Positions 8,699 through 17,630 of a DNA stretch of 64,000 nucleotides are shown here, one piece after another (the stretch's first letter is position 1; each line of letters begins with the position of its first letter). This DNA comes from Anaerolineales bacterium. Lineage in GTDB: Bacteria; Chloroflexota; Anaerolineae; Anaerolineales; UBA11858. The stretch spans positions 62,001 through 126,000 of the forward strand of contig JANQED010000120.1 of NCBI GenBank assembly GCA_028278545.1, read 5' to 3'. The notes under the pieces were generated by a model, which ran no database searches, had not been told where the DNA came from, and saw only the letters and a program-made list of their open reading frames with translations. The position numbers were made by a program, and so were the translations under genes.

Positions 8699-9388
8699 TC
8701 AATCACTTTCAATAAATTGATGACGCAGGAAAAACACGCCAATAATGATCAGTGAGACCATATATAAAAACCCACTTACAAGGGTCATCATTCCTAATAG
8801 CGGATTTTTTGCCGCAACTCCTACAACAGCAACAAAGGAAAAAACACCACTCAGCGCAAGCAATATGCTACCAACTCGTAGCCCCTTATTCTTGCGGAAC
8901 ATTATCACAGCGAAAATGATGGAAGGGATACCCAAGATTGCATAGGATATTGCATTCAGCGCTTCTATTGCGGTTCCATACCAGTTATGGATTGCTAGAC
9001 CAAGTAATACCTGAGCAATCATTACGGTTTCTGGCTGATTATGCAGATTCAATAGACTTGGCACGACAAACACCTGAGATGAGTAGGAGATTATGTTACC
9101 CAACCCATAGATAGGGACAAATGCAAACGCAATCCATGACCATAGATCAGCTTCATCAAGACAGTACACGAAGAAGCCAGTGAACATAGCAACACCCAGA
9201 ATCGTTATCAGGATAGCGTTAACATAGATGAAATAGAACAAGAAGTCTAAACTGCCCAGTGATTCGATCTTATCTTCAAGCGTTGTCACAGGGCCAGTTG
9301 CCACTTCGCTAATTGCCATCAGCGCTGCTAATGTCAATGTTGTGATTGCCACTGCTAATGCCAGTATTCCTATGATACGCGTCTTCAT
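8699..9388 (-). CDS. Hypothetical integral membrane protein, six TM segments
   Basis: A 229-residue protein with about six hydrophobic segments and short loops. The ATG at 9388 is preceded by AAGGAG at 8 nt; a TTG one codon upstream is less likely. The layout resembles DUF4386-like bacterial membrane proteins, but no diagnostic motif is seen. It stands alone, with palindrome-containing gaps on both sides. Codon and base use are more A/T-rich than in the core genes further right. Confidence 0.6.
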   Translation of the reverse strand: MKTRIIGILALAVAITTLTLAALMAISEVATGPVTTLEDKIESLGSLDFLFYFIYVNAILITILGVAMFTGFFVYCLDEADLWSWIAFAFVPIYGLGNIISYSSQVFVVPSLLNLHNQPETVMIAQVLLGLAIHNWYGTAIEALNAISYAILGIPSIIFAVIMFRKNKGLRVGSILLALSGVFSFVAVVGVAAKNPLLGMMTLVSGFLYMVSLIIIGVFFLRHQFIESD

Positions 9389-9430
9389 CAAGTTTTCTCC
9401 TTACTTATCTTATCTCTCTGCCGCACAACG

Positions 9431-9482
9431 TTGGCTTTAGGCGCCCGGCGGCTTTGATCCTGAACATCGCTCGCCTAAAACC
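9431..9482. repeat. Imperfect inverted repeat, REP- or recombination-site-like
   Basis: GGCTTTAGGCG near 9433-9443 is matched by an inverted copy, CGCCTAAAACC, near 9471-9481, with a GC-rich centre of about 27 nt. It lies just upstream of the start of the gene at 8699-9388. It superficially resembles the folded arms of an integron attC site, but the conserved GTTRRRY core boxes are not met. A second small hairpin and CCCC-loop-GGGG follow at about 9578-9604. Confidence 0.35.
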
Positions 9483-9643
9483 TTTGAACCCAATTCAACC
9501 TCGCGACCTGGCGTTTTAGCTTTTTGACTGACTCTATCTTATACGATTTTCTGGCTTTTCGCGGCGCTTATCTTACGGCGTAGCCGTCTCCCCTGCGAGC
9601 GGGGTTAGCTTGTTTTAGCTCAGTGCGAATTTAAGAAACATGC

Positions 9644-10426
9644 CTATACTATTCTCTTTGCACTTACCCAAAACTTTATATAATACTTCTCAAATTGATC
9701 GAATAAACTATCTTTCGCTATGATCTTTTTTATATGCAATCGAGGGCGGTATTCACCGGCTTTATATGGAATAAATTCAACAACGGCTTCCCCGGCAGGT
9801 TCTTCGGGGTCAATTAGAATCATGCTCATGAATGGAATCGTACTATATACCTTTAAAGACATCTTATGGTGATTGTTCGGTTCATTATTCCATTCTTCGC
9901 AAAAAGCCTTCAGTAAATCAAACGAATGCCTAACAGATTGACGGTAATCTGTGATGTCCCGGAACCTATCCAACATATCGGCAAATTCTTGGTTACTCTC
10001 AAGTAATTCGGGATCAATCATTAGGAATTCAATTGGAGTATGTTTGCCTATTTCGGAAAGTCTATCGCGTGCATACCTGCTCAGATTAGTCATTCCAACA
10101 CCAACAATTACAAGTTTTCGTTTAGCCTTTTTTGATATTTTTTGAAAAGCATCAATACGATTTGCTCCAGTACTGACGCTAAGCAATCCATAATTCTTCT
10201 CTAATGCCTGATCTTTCTGAATGTTAGTGAAGTAATATATTGCCAAGATGATAGCGGGCAATAAAAGCAGTACAATGTTAGCCCAAGGCCCAACACTTTC
10301 TAGCAATGAATTTTCTCCAAACCAACTAAAGGGTTCAATAAATTGAGAAATAATGCCGTAAATTACATAATAAAGCGATAGGAAAACAATAGTTTTCTTG
10401 AACCAATTATCATCAGTAGTAAACAT
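9644..10426 (-). CDS. Two-TM protein with a PLD/DUF5919-like cytoplasmic domain
   Basis: A 260-residue protein with two membrane segments (about residues 11-30 and 48-67) and a soluble domain that starts RIDAFQKISKKAKRKLVIVG, continues with IEFLMIDPE and ends with beta strands of the SMILIDPEEP type. The strand-helix pattern with a LMIDP motif resembles DUF5919-type domains related to phospholipase-D folds, but no HKD motif is seen. Base composition is clearly richer in A/T than neighbouring genes, suggesting acquisition by transfer. A GGAG ribosome site precedes the ATG. Function unknown; membrane sensor or effector are both possible. Confidence 0.6.
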   Translation of the reverse strand: MFTTDDNWFKKTIVFLSLYYVIYGIISQFIEPFSWFGENSLLESVGPWANIVLLLLPAIILAIYYFTNIQKDQALEKNYGLLSVSTGANRIDAFQKISKKAKRKLVIVGVGMTNLSRYARDRLSEIGKHTPIEFLMIDPELLESNQEFADMLDRFRDITDYRQSVRHSFDLLKAFCEEWNNEPNNHHKMSLKVYSTIPFMSMILIDPEEPAGEAVVEFIPYKAGEYRPRLHIKKIIAKDSLFDQFEKYYIKFWVSAKRIV

Positions 10427-10862
10427 ATTGAACTCCTTTCAGGTAATTTGAAGACGTAGCAAGCTAACCCTAAATAAGTAGACGAATGTCTTCATAAGAA
10501 TTAAATATGTTTGAAAACCAGAAAACTCTCTTCATTCGCGTTGATATTGGATGGTTAGTATGTGCCATGAAGCCCATGAACGCTTATCCCTGGCAGGGGA
10601 CCATAAAGCACCCATGATTCTGAATTCAGCTTACTGATAAAGTCGCTTGTAGATGACGACGGGTTAACTTGGGAGGTCGCTGTAGCCCCGGCTGGAAAGA
10701 AAAGTTTGTTGATCGTCCCCAGGGAGAATGGCAATACTTACCCACTTCGCCGCTTTTGTGTCGAATAGAACCCAATCTATCCTTCTTGACCCTGTTTGAA
10801 GGCGAAGCGTATTTAAAACTTACCCACAAGGCGTTCTATCGTAAAGCACCCTTTCTCTCAAG
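10427..10862. other. 436-nt gap without a recognisable gene
   Basis: This stretch lies between the A/T-rich gene ending its start at 10426 and tRNA-Leu. The first 150 nt are A/T-rich and should contain the promoter of the gene at 9644. Two overlapping open frames (about 70-120 codons, one per strand, 10626-10860) have no family resemblance and no ribosome site, so I do not call them. A TTGACC/TATTTA promoter-like pair occurs on the plus strand near 10787-10816 with nothing clear downstream of it. Confidence 0.4.
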
Positions 10863-10946
10863 TAGGGCGGGTGGGGGTCGAACCCACACGGTATTACTAC
10901 CGAGGGATTTTAAGTCCCTTGCGTCTGCCAATTCCGCCACCGCCCC
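10863..10946 (-). tRNA. tRNA-Leu (anticodon UAA)
   Basis: Read on the minus strand, the 84-nt gene starts GGGGCGG and closes with CCGCCCT plus discriminator A. The D-arm has the GGCGGAATTGGCAGACGC pattern typical of leucine tRNAs. The anticodon loop is CTTAAAA (anticodon TAA) on a GGGA/TCCC stem, a long variable arm follows and the T-arm is GTGGG-TTCGACC-CCCAC. The 3' CCA is not encoded. The long variable arm confirms a class II tRNA. Confidence 0.95.
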
Positions 10947-10956
10947 AAGTGAATTA

Positions 10957-10984
10957 ATTCTACCCGGAGTTGGCGATTGGTCAA
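10957..10984 (-). promoter_or_regulatory. Promoter of tRNA-Leu
   Basis: Minus-strand -35 TTGACC (10984-10979) and -10 TAGAAT (10962-10957) with a 16-nt spacer. The -10 box ends 10 nt before the tRNA 5' end, so transcription would begin only a few bases upstream of the mature tRNA. Confidence 0.7.
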
Positions 10985-11072
10985 GGGAAGCGGCTGCCTG
11001 CCTGCACAAATTGGTTTGTGTTTTCGGGTACAATTGGGATCGGTGCTGATCTCACTGAGAAAGGAGTCCGTT

Positions 11073-11840
11073 ATGAAGATTAGAGCCCTTCTTGTCCTGA
11101 TCGTTGCCTGGGGTTTGGTGAGTGCCTGTTCGGGCGCGCCCACGCAGCTGCCCGCGCCGACCTCCGTTCCGGAGCAGGAGAGTCCTACGGAGTTGGAACC
11201 CGTTGAACCGATGCCCACCGCCACCCATACCGCTCCGCCTCCCCCTCCCACCGAAACGCCGACTTTAGCGCCCTCGCCCACACCTACCCGCAAGGTCATT
11301 GCTGAGGACGATTTCTCAGACCCAAACAGCGGCTGGGAGCACTATCGCCAGGCGGATGGTGTTCTGGATTACGAGCAGGGTGGCTATCGCATGATGATAC
11401 AGGCCACGGATAACCTCTTTTGGGTCAACGCCGGGGTGGATTTGGCCGATGTGCGCCTTGAAGCGGATGTGCAGAAGTTGGCCGGCCCTGAGCGTGATCG
11501 TTTTGGGCTGCTGTGCCGTTTGAATACCCAGTACAACTATTATGTCTTTCTGATCAGCAGCCAGGGAGAATATGGCATTGGCATTGTGGAGAACTTGAAC
11601 CTGCGCTTGCTCGGTGAGGGGAACCTGGGAGTGAGCGAAGCCATCCGGCCGGGGCTGGAGATCAACCACCTTGCCGTCACTTGTTTGGGCAATACGTTGA
11701 CCTTAGAGGTCAATGGCCAGCCGGTGATCAGCGTTGAGGATGACACCATTTCCGCCGGGGATGTCGGACTGGTGGTGGGGAGTTACGACCAGCCTGGGGT
11801 GGACGTGCTCTTTGACAATTTCGTGCTCATGGAGCCGTAA
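11073..11840 (+). CDS. Lipoprotein with Pro/Thr spacer and laminin-G/concanavalin-like domain
   Basis: A 255-residue protein whose ATG at 11073 follows AAGGAG at 7 nt; upstream in-frame starts overlap the tRNA promoter and are rejected. The signal ends in a lipobox VSAC. A spacer rich in Pro, Thr and Glu of about 65 residues leads to a domain of about 170 residues beginning EDDFSDPNSGWEH and containing YYVFLISSQGEYGIG, LEVNGQPVI and VDVLFDNFVL. This pattern is common in 3-keto-disaccharide hydrolase/LamG-like jelly-roll domains of Chloroflexota lipoproteins. Likely role: extracellular binding, probably of glycans; no catalytic residues identified. Confidence 0.8.
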   Translation: MKIRALLVLIVAWGLVSACSGAPTQLPAPTSVPEQESPTELEPVEPMPTATHTAPPPPPTETPTLAPSPTPTRKVIAEDDFSDPNSGWEHYRQADGVLDYEQGGYRMMIQATDNLFWVNAGVDLADVRLEADVQKLAGPERDRFGLLCRLNTQYNYYVFLISSQGEYGIGIVENLNLRLLGEGNLGVSEAIRPGLEINHLAVTCLGNTLTLEVNGQPVISVEDDTISAGDVGLVVGSYDQPGVDVLFDNFVLMEP

Positions 11841-11876
11841 TTCAACATCCATGTTGCAAAAGTATAGGAGACAGAA

Positions 11877-11920
11877 AAATCCCCGGCGCTTGAGATTGCC
11901 GGGGATTTCTTGGTTTTCTT
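11877..11920. terminator. Bidirectional intrinsic terminator
   Basis: AAATCCCCGGC (11877-11887) pairs with GCCGGGGATTT (11898-11908) across a 10-nt loop; a T-rich tract follows on the plus strand and A-rich sequence precedes it. It separates the convergent lipoprotein gene (11840) and hppA (11933). Confidence 0.8.
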
Positions 11921-11932
11921 AGGCTTGTCAGT

Positions 11933-14296
11933 TTAGTCGCCAGAACCGGCCAAGGTCTCAGGCACGGGCTTCTTGCTCTGCATGATCGCCCACACCAGGC
12001 CCGCCAGCAGGACTAAAATAGCGAGCCATCCACCCCAGCCCAGGTCTTTGTAGGTCACCACGATGGGGGCAACGATCAGCGCCACCAGGTTGACGACCTT
12101 GATCATCGGATTGAGAGCCGGGCCGGCAGTGTCTTTGAAAGGATCGCCGACGGTATCGCCGACCACGCTGGCTTTGTGGCGCTCCGAGCCTTTCCCCAGA
12201 TTGTTTGCCGGGTCTTGGGGTTCGTCCTCGATCATCTTCTTGGCGTTATCCCAGGCGCCGCCGGCATTGTTCAGGTAAACCGCCAGTAACTGCCCCGAGA
12301 GGATGATGCCTGCCAGGAAACCGCCCAGGGCCTCCACTTGCAATACCAGGCCGACGATGATGGGAGAGAGCACCCCGATCAGCGCCAGGGGAACCAGCTC
12401 TTTTTGAGCCGCTTCGGTAGAGATGGTCACCGCCTGGCGATAGTCGGGCTTTACTTTGCCCTCTAATACGCCCAGCTTGAACTGGCGGCGGACCTCCTCG
12501 ATGATCAGTGACGCTGCCCGGCTGACGGCCTGGATGGCGAAAGAAGAGAACAGCCAGGGGATCGCGCCGCCGATTAGCATTCCTACGAAGACTTTGGGCA
12601 TCGAGACGCGGATGCCATATTGCAGGGCCGTAGGGTCAACACGCCCGACATCGGTGATGAAGGAGCCGAACAGCGAAACCGCTGCGATGACCGCCGAGCC
12701 AATGGCGATCCCCTTGGTGATGGCCTTGGTGGTGTTGCCCACCGCATCCAGGTCGGCCATGATCTTCTGCGCTTTCTTGGTCTCCTCGTCCTCGAGCTCG
12801 TTCCAGGCCATCTCGCCGATGCCGGCGGCATTGTCGGAGATCGGCCCGAAGGAGTCCATGGCGACGTTGTTCCCTGTTAGGGTCAGCATCCCGATGCCGG
12901 CCATCGCCACACCATAGAGCACGTAAATGAACTGTTCGACGGGATCGGCAGAGACGCCGCCGTAGGTCAAGATCGAGGCGAAGATAGTGGCTGCGATAAC
13001 CACGATAGCCCACACTGAGGATTCAAATCCTACCGAGGTGCCTGAGAGGATCAAAGTGGCCGGGCCGGTGTCGGCCGATTTTTTGATCTCTTGGACGGGC
13101 GCGCCATGGGAGCCGGTAAAGTAGTCCGTTAGGCGGTCGATCAGGATGGCTAATAACACGCCCACTGTGGTCGTCAGGAAAGGCCTCCACCAGCCCCCGT
13201 TGACATCTTGCATGTAGAAGAAAGCCACCAGCCCAAACATCACAGTGGAGATGGCAGCGGAGAAAAGGAAGCCGGAGAAGATGGACTTCATGGCGTCACC
13301 ACCTTCATCCGGGCCGCCTTTGACTATATAAGTTCCGAAAATTGAAGCCAAAACCCCAATGCCGCGTACCAACAAGGGGTAGATGATCCACTCTAAATGT
13401 CCGGTCAGAGCAGTCAGCGCCACACCGAGGATCAGGCTGGAGACGATCGTGACCTCATAGGATTCGAAGATGTCGGCGGCCATGCCAGCGCAATCGCCGA
13501 CGTTATCGCCGACCAGGTCGGCCACGACGGCCGGGTTGCGGGGATCGTCCTCGGGGATGCCGGCTTCGACCTTGCCAACCAGGTCTGCGCCGACATCAGC
13601 AGCCTTGGTGTAGATGCCGCCGCCCACGCGCATGAAGAGTGCGATAAGCGTGCCGCCGAAACCGAAGCCTAACAGGGCATCTGGCGCAGCGACTCCAAAG
13701 ATCACGAAGATCACCGTGCCGCCGAACAGCCCCAGGCCGTCGGTGAGCATACCGGTGATGGTCCCAGCCCGGTAGGCGATGCGCACCGAATCGCTGAAGG
13801 AGCGCCGGGAAGCGGCGGTCACGCGCACGTTGCCTTGCACCGCCATGCGCATACCGATTTGCCCGACCATCAGGGAGAAACCTGCGCCCATGGCAAAGGC
13901 CACTGCCCGCCCAATGCCGATGATCCAGCGTACTTGCTGCAGCTCACCCGCAGAAAGGTGCTCAGCGCATTCCAGAGATGCTTTGTAAGTAGTGCCCTTG
14001 AGAGCCATGCAGTACCATTCTGAGGCCTCCGGAGTGGGCTTAACGATGAAGACCGAGGCAAATAGGGCCACAGTCAGGATCAAGATCAGGGGCAAGATAG
14101 ATCTTAGCTGCCGCCTGAGGTAAGCATCGGCACCCTCGCGGATCGCATTCCAGATCTCTTGCATTTTGGCGTCGCCTTTGTCTTCACGCAAAATCTGGGC
14201 GCGCAAGAAGATCGCGTACAGGAGGCCTAAAATGGCAACGGCTAGTACGCTCCATATGGCGACTAACTCAAATGGTTCCAGTCCGAGTCCAAACAT
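11933..14296 (-). CDS. hppA: Membrane-bound proton-translocating pyrophosphatase, K+-independent type
   Basis: A 787-residue protein with about 16 membrane helices. It couples hydrolysis of pyrophosphate to proton export and so saves energy and recycles PPi. The family signature is complete: the Asp/Lys-rich loop with DVGADLVGKVEAGIPEDDP, then GDNVGDCAGMAADIFESYE, and a C-terminal GDTVGDPFKDTAGPALN. At the potassium-switch position the sequence reads GNTTKAITKG, with Lys524 and Thr527 where K+-dependent enzymes have Ala and Gly, so it should be independent of K+. GGAGGAT lies 9 nt before the ATG and a strong promoter at 14356-14384 drives the gene. It is monocistronic. Confidence 0.96.
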   Translation of the reverse strand: MFGLGLEPFELVAIWSVLAVAILGLLYAIFLRAQILREDKGDAKMQEIWNAIREGADAYLRRQLRSILPLILILTVALFASVFIVKPTPEASEWYCMALKGTTYKASLECAEHLSAGELQQVRWIIGIGRAVAFAMGAGFSLMVGQIGMRMAVQGNVRVTAASRRSFSDSVRIAYRAGTITGMLTDGLGLFGGTVIFVIFGVAAPDALLGFGFGGTLIALFMRVGGGIYTKAADVGADLVGKVEAGIPEDDPRNPAVVADLVGDNVGDCAGMAADIFESYEVTIVSSLILGVALTALTGHLEWIIYPLLVRGIGVLASIFGTYIVKGGPDEGGDAMKSIFSGFLFSAAISTVMFGLVAFFYMQDVNGGWWRPFLTTTVGVLLAILIDRLTDYFTGSHGAPVQEIKKSADTGPATLILSGTSVGFESSVWAIVVIAATIFASILTYGGVSADPVEQFIYVLYGVAMAGIGMLTLTGNNVAMDSFGPISDNAAGIGEMAWNELEDEETKKAQKIMADLDAVGNTTKAITKGIAIGSAVIAAVSLFGSFITDVGRVDPTALQYGIRVSMPKVFVGMLIGGAIPWLFSSFAIQAVSRAASLIIEEVRRQFKLGVLEGKVKPDYRQAVTISTEAAQKELVPLALIGVLSPIIVGLVLQVEALGGFLAGIILSGQLLAVYLNNAGGAWDNAKKMIEDEPQDPANNLGKGSERHKASVVGDTVGDPFKDTAGPALNPMIKVVNLVALIVAPIVVTYKDLGWGGWLAILVLLAGLVWAIMQSKKPVPETLAGSGD

Positions 14297-14355
14297 AAGT
14301 GAATATCCTCCAGCCTTTCTAAAGTATATTAATAAGATTAATTTAGGGTGGCTGG

Positions 14356-14384
14356 ATTGTACAGGTCGGATTCTGATGTGTCAA
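14356..14384 (-). promoter_or_regulatory. hppA promoter
   Basis: Minus-strand consensus -35 TTGACA (14384-14379), 17-nt spacer, -10 TACAAT (14361-14356). The transcript leader would be about 55 nt, ending in a GGAGGAT ribosome site. Confidence 0.85.
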
Positions 14385-14479
14385 GTTTTGGCCCCAAGTG
14401 TGGAACCGTTTCCGTGGATGCGGTGTTCTCTGAATTGTTCGAGCGTATGCTAGCGTTCTGCAAGAAAAAATTTTGATGC

Positions 14480-14508
14480 TTGACTTCCCTAATTGGGCTG
14501 AGTATAGT
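14480..14508 (+). promoter_or_regulatory. rpoD promoter
   Basis: -35 TTGACT (14480-14485), 17-nt spacer, -10 TATAGT (14503-14508). It is divergent from the hppA promoter and leaves a leader of about 230 nt before rpoD. Confidence 0.8.
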
Positions 14509-14545
14509 ATTGGATCGGAAATCAAGAGTGGATTGCTATTTGTTG

Positions 14546-14616
14546 CCAGACTTCCGAGATTCGGTGTAAGGAAGGCGTTAAACGCACCAAAGTGAGAAAG
14601 TCTTGGAGGCCTTTTT
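14546..14616 (+). promoter_or_regulatory. Structured leader of rpoD mRNA (possible attenuator)
   Basis: CCAGACTT (14546-14553) can pair with AAGTCTTGG (14598-14606, one bulged T), enclosing a small CCGA-GAT-TCGG hairpin (14554-14564) and a GCG-TTAAA-CGC hairpin. Five T follow at 14612-14616 after AGGCC. The whole lies between the rpoD promoter and start. The pairing is read by eye, so the fold is only a suggestion. Confidence 0.35.
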
Positions 14617-14747
14617 CCGGTGATTATCTTGAGCAAAAAAGCATGTTTTTATTGCCCTTTTGTTGGTAAAATACACCGCTTGAAATCAAATCTCTCTCAT
14701 TTTGACGATATATCATCCTCAGCTCGGCGGATTTGTTTTGTGAAATC

Positions 14748-15980
14748 ATGATAGATGAATCTCTGTTATCTTCGATTGAAGAAATTGATGGCCTACCAGG
14801 CAGTTCTGGTGAAGTCTCTCCCCTGGCGCGCCTGTTGGAACTCGGTCGTGAAAATGGTTATGTCACGATAGATGAGATTCTGAGTTTCTATCCCAGCGCG
14901 GAACAAGATGTAAGCCAGTTAGAGGAGGCCTTCGCGGCCTTGCTCAGTGCCGGGATTCCCTACGTTGACGAGGAGGGGCTTGAGGAGCCATCGGATAAGG
15001 ACCTGGAAGCGGAGGGCAGCCTGGATGAAGTGGAGGAACTCATCCAACTCGATGGCAATTTCCTCGCCAATATCGATACCAGCGACACCATTGGACTGTA
15101 TATCAAAGAAGTTGGCCGGGTGCCATTGCTGACCGCGAATGAAGAAGTCGATCTGGCCAAACGTATCGAACGCGGTCGGGCTTCCAGCCAGGAATTGGCC
15201 GCAGGCAATGTCAAAGAAGACCGTCGTTTTGTGTTACAGCAATTTATCCGCGACGGTTGGGCGGCACGCGAGCATTTGATTACCGCTAACTCTCGGCTGG
15301 TGATTAGCGTCGCAAAAAAATATATGGGCCGCGGCGTGCCCTTCCTGGATTTGATCCAGGAGGGCAATATCGGCTTGATCCGCGCTGCCAAGAAATTCGA
15401 CTATCATCGCGGCTATAAGTTCAGCACCTATGCCACTTGGTGGATTCGCCAGGCAGTGACCCGCGCCATCGCCGATCAGGGGCGCACGATCCGCCTGCCG
15501 GTTCACATGGGTGACCAGATCAATAAGCTGTTGCGTATCCGCCACCATTTGACCCAGGAATTGGGTCGCGACCCCAGCATTGAGGAGTTGGCTCAGAATC
15601 TGGAGGTATCCCCTGATAAAGTGGAATATATGATGAGGGTGGCGCGGCGCCCCCTATCTTTGGAAATGCCCACGGATGATGAAGCGGACTCCGTTCTGGG
15701 TGATTTCATCCCCGATGACGATTCGCCTCCTCCCGATGATAAGGCTATCCAGAACTTGCTCAAGGAGCATCTCTCCACCGTCTTGGACAACTTGCCCCCG
15801 CGCGAGGTGCGTGTGCTGCAACTGCGTTATGGGTTGCTAGATGGGCAGCTTTACACTCTGGAAGAGGTCGGCCGCAAAATGGGCGTGACCCGTGAGCGGG
15901 TGCGCCAGATCGAGGCCCAGGCGCTCAGTCGCCTGCGCAGCCCGGCGATACAAGAGAAGTTGAGTGAGTATCTTGACTAA
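14748..15980 (+). CDS. rpoD: Primary RNA polymerase sigma factor (sigma-70/RpoD)
   Basis: A protein of about 410 residues. I prefer the ATG at 14748; a TTG five codons upstream (14733) is also possible because neither has a strong ribosome site. Order of regions: 1.1-like acidic N-terminus with [10 protein letters not shown], region 1.2 ([17 protein letters not shown]), region 2 with the RNA polymerase and -10 binding part (NLRLV-type helix, [30 protein letters not shown]), region 3, and region 4 with the helix-turn-helix [20 protein letters not shown]. The non-conserved insert of proteobacterial RpoD is absent and short, as in most phyla. It directs transcription from promoters like those seen across this window. 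Confidence 0.95.
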   Translation: MIDESLLSSIEEIDGLPGSSGEVSPLARLLELGRENGYVTIDEILSFYPSAEQDVSQLEEAFAALLSAGIPYVDEEGLEEPSDKDLEAEGSLDEVEELIQLDGNFLANIDTSDTIGLYIKEVGRVPLLTANEEVDLAKRIERGRASSQELAAGNVKEDRRFVLQQFIRDGWAAREHLITANSRLVISVAKKYMGRGVPFLDLIQEGNIGLIRAAKKFDYHRGYKFSTYATWWIRQAVTRAIADQGRTIRLPVHMGDQINKLLRIRHHLTQELGRDPSIEELAQNLEVSPDKVEYMMRVARRPLSLEMPTDDEADSVLGDFIPDDDSPPPDDKAIQNLLKEHLSTVLDNLPPREVRVLQLRYGLLDGQLYTLEEVGRKMGVTRERVRQIEAQALSRLRSPAIQEKLSEYLD

Positions 15981-15982
15981 GA

Positions 15983-16013
15983 GACTTCGGAAGTCTAAAA
16001 AACTTCCGAGGTC
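15983..16013. terminator. Intrinsic terminator between convergent rpoD and glycosyltransferase gene
   Basis: A 12-bp stem (15983-15994 with 16002-16013, one G-U pair) closes a 7-nt A-rich loop. On the minus strand the loop contributes a T-run. It starts 2 nt after the rpoD stop and ends 3 nt before the stop of the convergent gene. Confidence 0.6.
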
Positions 16014-16016
16014 TGG

Positions 16017-17594
16017 TTAAGGAGATTTGGCAAAGATCAACATTCCGTCGCTGCCGTAAATATCGGTGGCGATTTTCTCTAAGAGGGCATAACTCTCATG
16101 AAAGCGGGGGTCTTTGAGCAGTCCTTCGCGTCCATACGCTTCTAAAATAATGAAATAGTCTGGTTGCTGGTCGTAGATCAAGTTGGGGGGGATCGCGTAA
16201 TTAATCGTGTAGAAGGATTCCTCTAATGGGTAGTAGGCGGTTGACTGGGGAGAATTCAAGCCGACGGTGTCGAGGATGCGCGTGGGGGTATAGAAGCCCA
16301 GAACACCCACATCTCCCGCGGCTAACAATGGTGGTGGAGAACCGGCTTCGCTGCCCATTTCATTGGTCAGGATGTCGGCGGCTTGGCGGTAGAGCAGTTC
16401 TAACTTGTGCCAGGCCATCTCTGGGGCCGGTCGTTGGAGGCCGTGATCGGGTTGCAATGTCCAGCCCCGTAGGCTCAGTGCCAACGGGAACAGGATAACA
16501 ATCGAAAGCAGTACCCAGCGGATTTTGGGCGACCAGCCCCGGTTCATGACGCGCGATTCCACCCCATCGGCAGCCGTCCGTAGGAATCTCTCCATCCCCA
16601 GCAGAATAAAGAAGATGAATGCTGGCAAGGGAGGCGTCAGATACCAGCGGAAAATGAGCGGGTTGGCGATGGCGAATGTAATCAAATACAGCCAGGGATA
16701 GACGGCCCATGGCCATAGTTGACGCTTTGTTTTGAGAGCTGCGCGTGCCCCAACCACGAAGAAGAATGGGTAGATGACCAATCCGACGCCGATCCAGGGG
16801 ATGCCGAAGGTCAAATGGCCTAGAAAAGGTGTAGCGTAGTGTTGGATCAGCCGGGTCAGCGCGGCAGTTTGGGGTAGTCGATAGGCCAGGGATTTAGCCA
16901 GGATGGAGTGGGGAAGTGGGCTGCCGAAATAGAGGGTGGCGAAGGTGAACCAGGTGACAGTAGGAACAAGAAATACCGCCGCTTCTGCCAATAAGGTCGT
17001 TGATTTCCCTTCCTTGAACCGTGAAGCGTGAAATCTGAAACGCGCCAGTCCTAGAGGGGCGAGTAATAGCAGCGCATCAGGGCGGGTGAGCAAGCTGAGT
17101 GCGGCTAGAAAAGCACAGAGCATCGGTCGATCTCGGAAATGAGCATAGACCGTGGCGGTCAGCAGCAGTACATACAGGCTGGTTTCTAAGCCGCCGATAG
17201 CAAAGGTGACGCTGAAGGGGGCCACCGCCCAAACCAGCGCCGCAGCCACCCCAGTGACCTTGTGCCCCAGGTCTTTGCCTAATTTCAAGAGTAGCAGCAC
17301 GGTGATACCGTCGCCGAGAGCGTTGACGATGACGGCGATCATCGGGAAATTCGCTTCTGACCCGCCAGTGAGGGCACCGAGAGCGACCAGGGTCAAGGTG
17401 TAGAGCGGTGTGGTTGTCCCCAACACTCGCTCGCCGGGGTTGTAGACAAAGCCGTCTCCGGCCAATAGATTGCGGGCATACCTGTAAGTGATGAATGCAT
17501 CGTCGATGGTGCGCGGGCCGGGGATCAGCCGGGCGGCGATGGCGAGCAGAAAGATCGTTAGGGGGATGATGATGGATCGTAAGCGAGGTTTCAT
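16017..17594 (-). CDS. Polytopic GT-C glycosyltransferase-like protein
   Basis: A protein of about 525 residues starting at the ATG at 17594; a TTG nine codons upstream is an alternative. The first extracytoplasmic loop has the acidic pair in RTIDDAFITYRYARNLLAGD and then GERVLGTTTPLYTL, a pattern shared with the protein at 6045. About eleven membrane segments follow and a C-terminal extracytoplasmic domain ending LIFAKSP. The next protein upstream also ends in exactly this LIFAKSP string although the rest differs, which suggests a shared C-terminal domain or gene conversion. Expected to use polyprenyl-phosphate sugar donors; acceptor unknown. The gap to the upstream gene is about 36 nt. Confidence 0.72.
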   Translation of the reverse strand: MKPRLRSIIIPLTIFLLAIAARLIPGPRTIDDAFITYRYARNLLAGDGFVYNPGERVLGTTTPLYTLTLVALGALTGGSEANFPMIAVIVNALGDGITVLLLLKLGKDLGHKVTGVAAALVWAVAPFSVTFAIGGLETSLYVLLLTATVYAHFRDRPMLCAFLAALSLLTRPDALLLLAPLGLARFRFHASRFKEGKSTTLLAEAAVFLVPTVTWFTFATLYFGSPLPHSILAKSLAYRLPQTAALTRLIQHYATPFLGHLTFGIPWIGVGLVIYPFFFVVGARAALKTKRQLWPWAVYPWLYLITFAIANPLIFRWYLTPPLPAFIFFILLGMERFLRTAADGVESRVMNRGWSPKIRWVLLSIVILFPLALSLRGWTLQPDHGLQRPAPEMAWHKLELLYRQAADILTNEMGSEAGSPPPLLAAGDVGVLGFYTPTRILDTVGLNSPQSTAYYPLEESFYTINYAIPPNLIYDQQPDYFIILEAYGREGLLKDPRFHESYALLEKIATDIYGSDGMLIFAKSP

Positions 17595-17630
17595 CTTGTA
17601 GGAGGTGGGTTTAGCGAACAATGCTGCTCG

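Noticed and set aside
9431-9482. Integron attC site
   Set aside because: The inverted arms do not contain the GTTRRRY/RYYYAAC core boxes and no integrase gene is in the window.
10626-10860. Small genes in the gap before tRNA-Leu
   Set aside because: Overlapping frames on both strands with no ribosome site, no recognisable domain and partial overlap with the tRNA region.
12456-13672. Several open frames opposite hppA
   Set aside because: They are shadows of a highly conserved gene on the minus strand and have no ribosome sites or family patterns.
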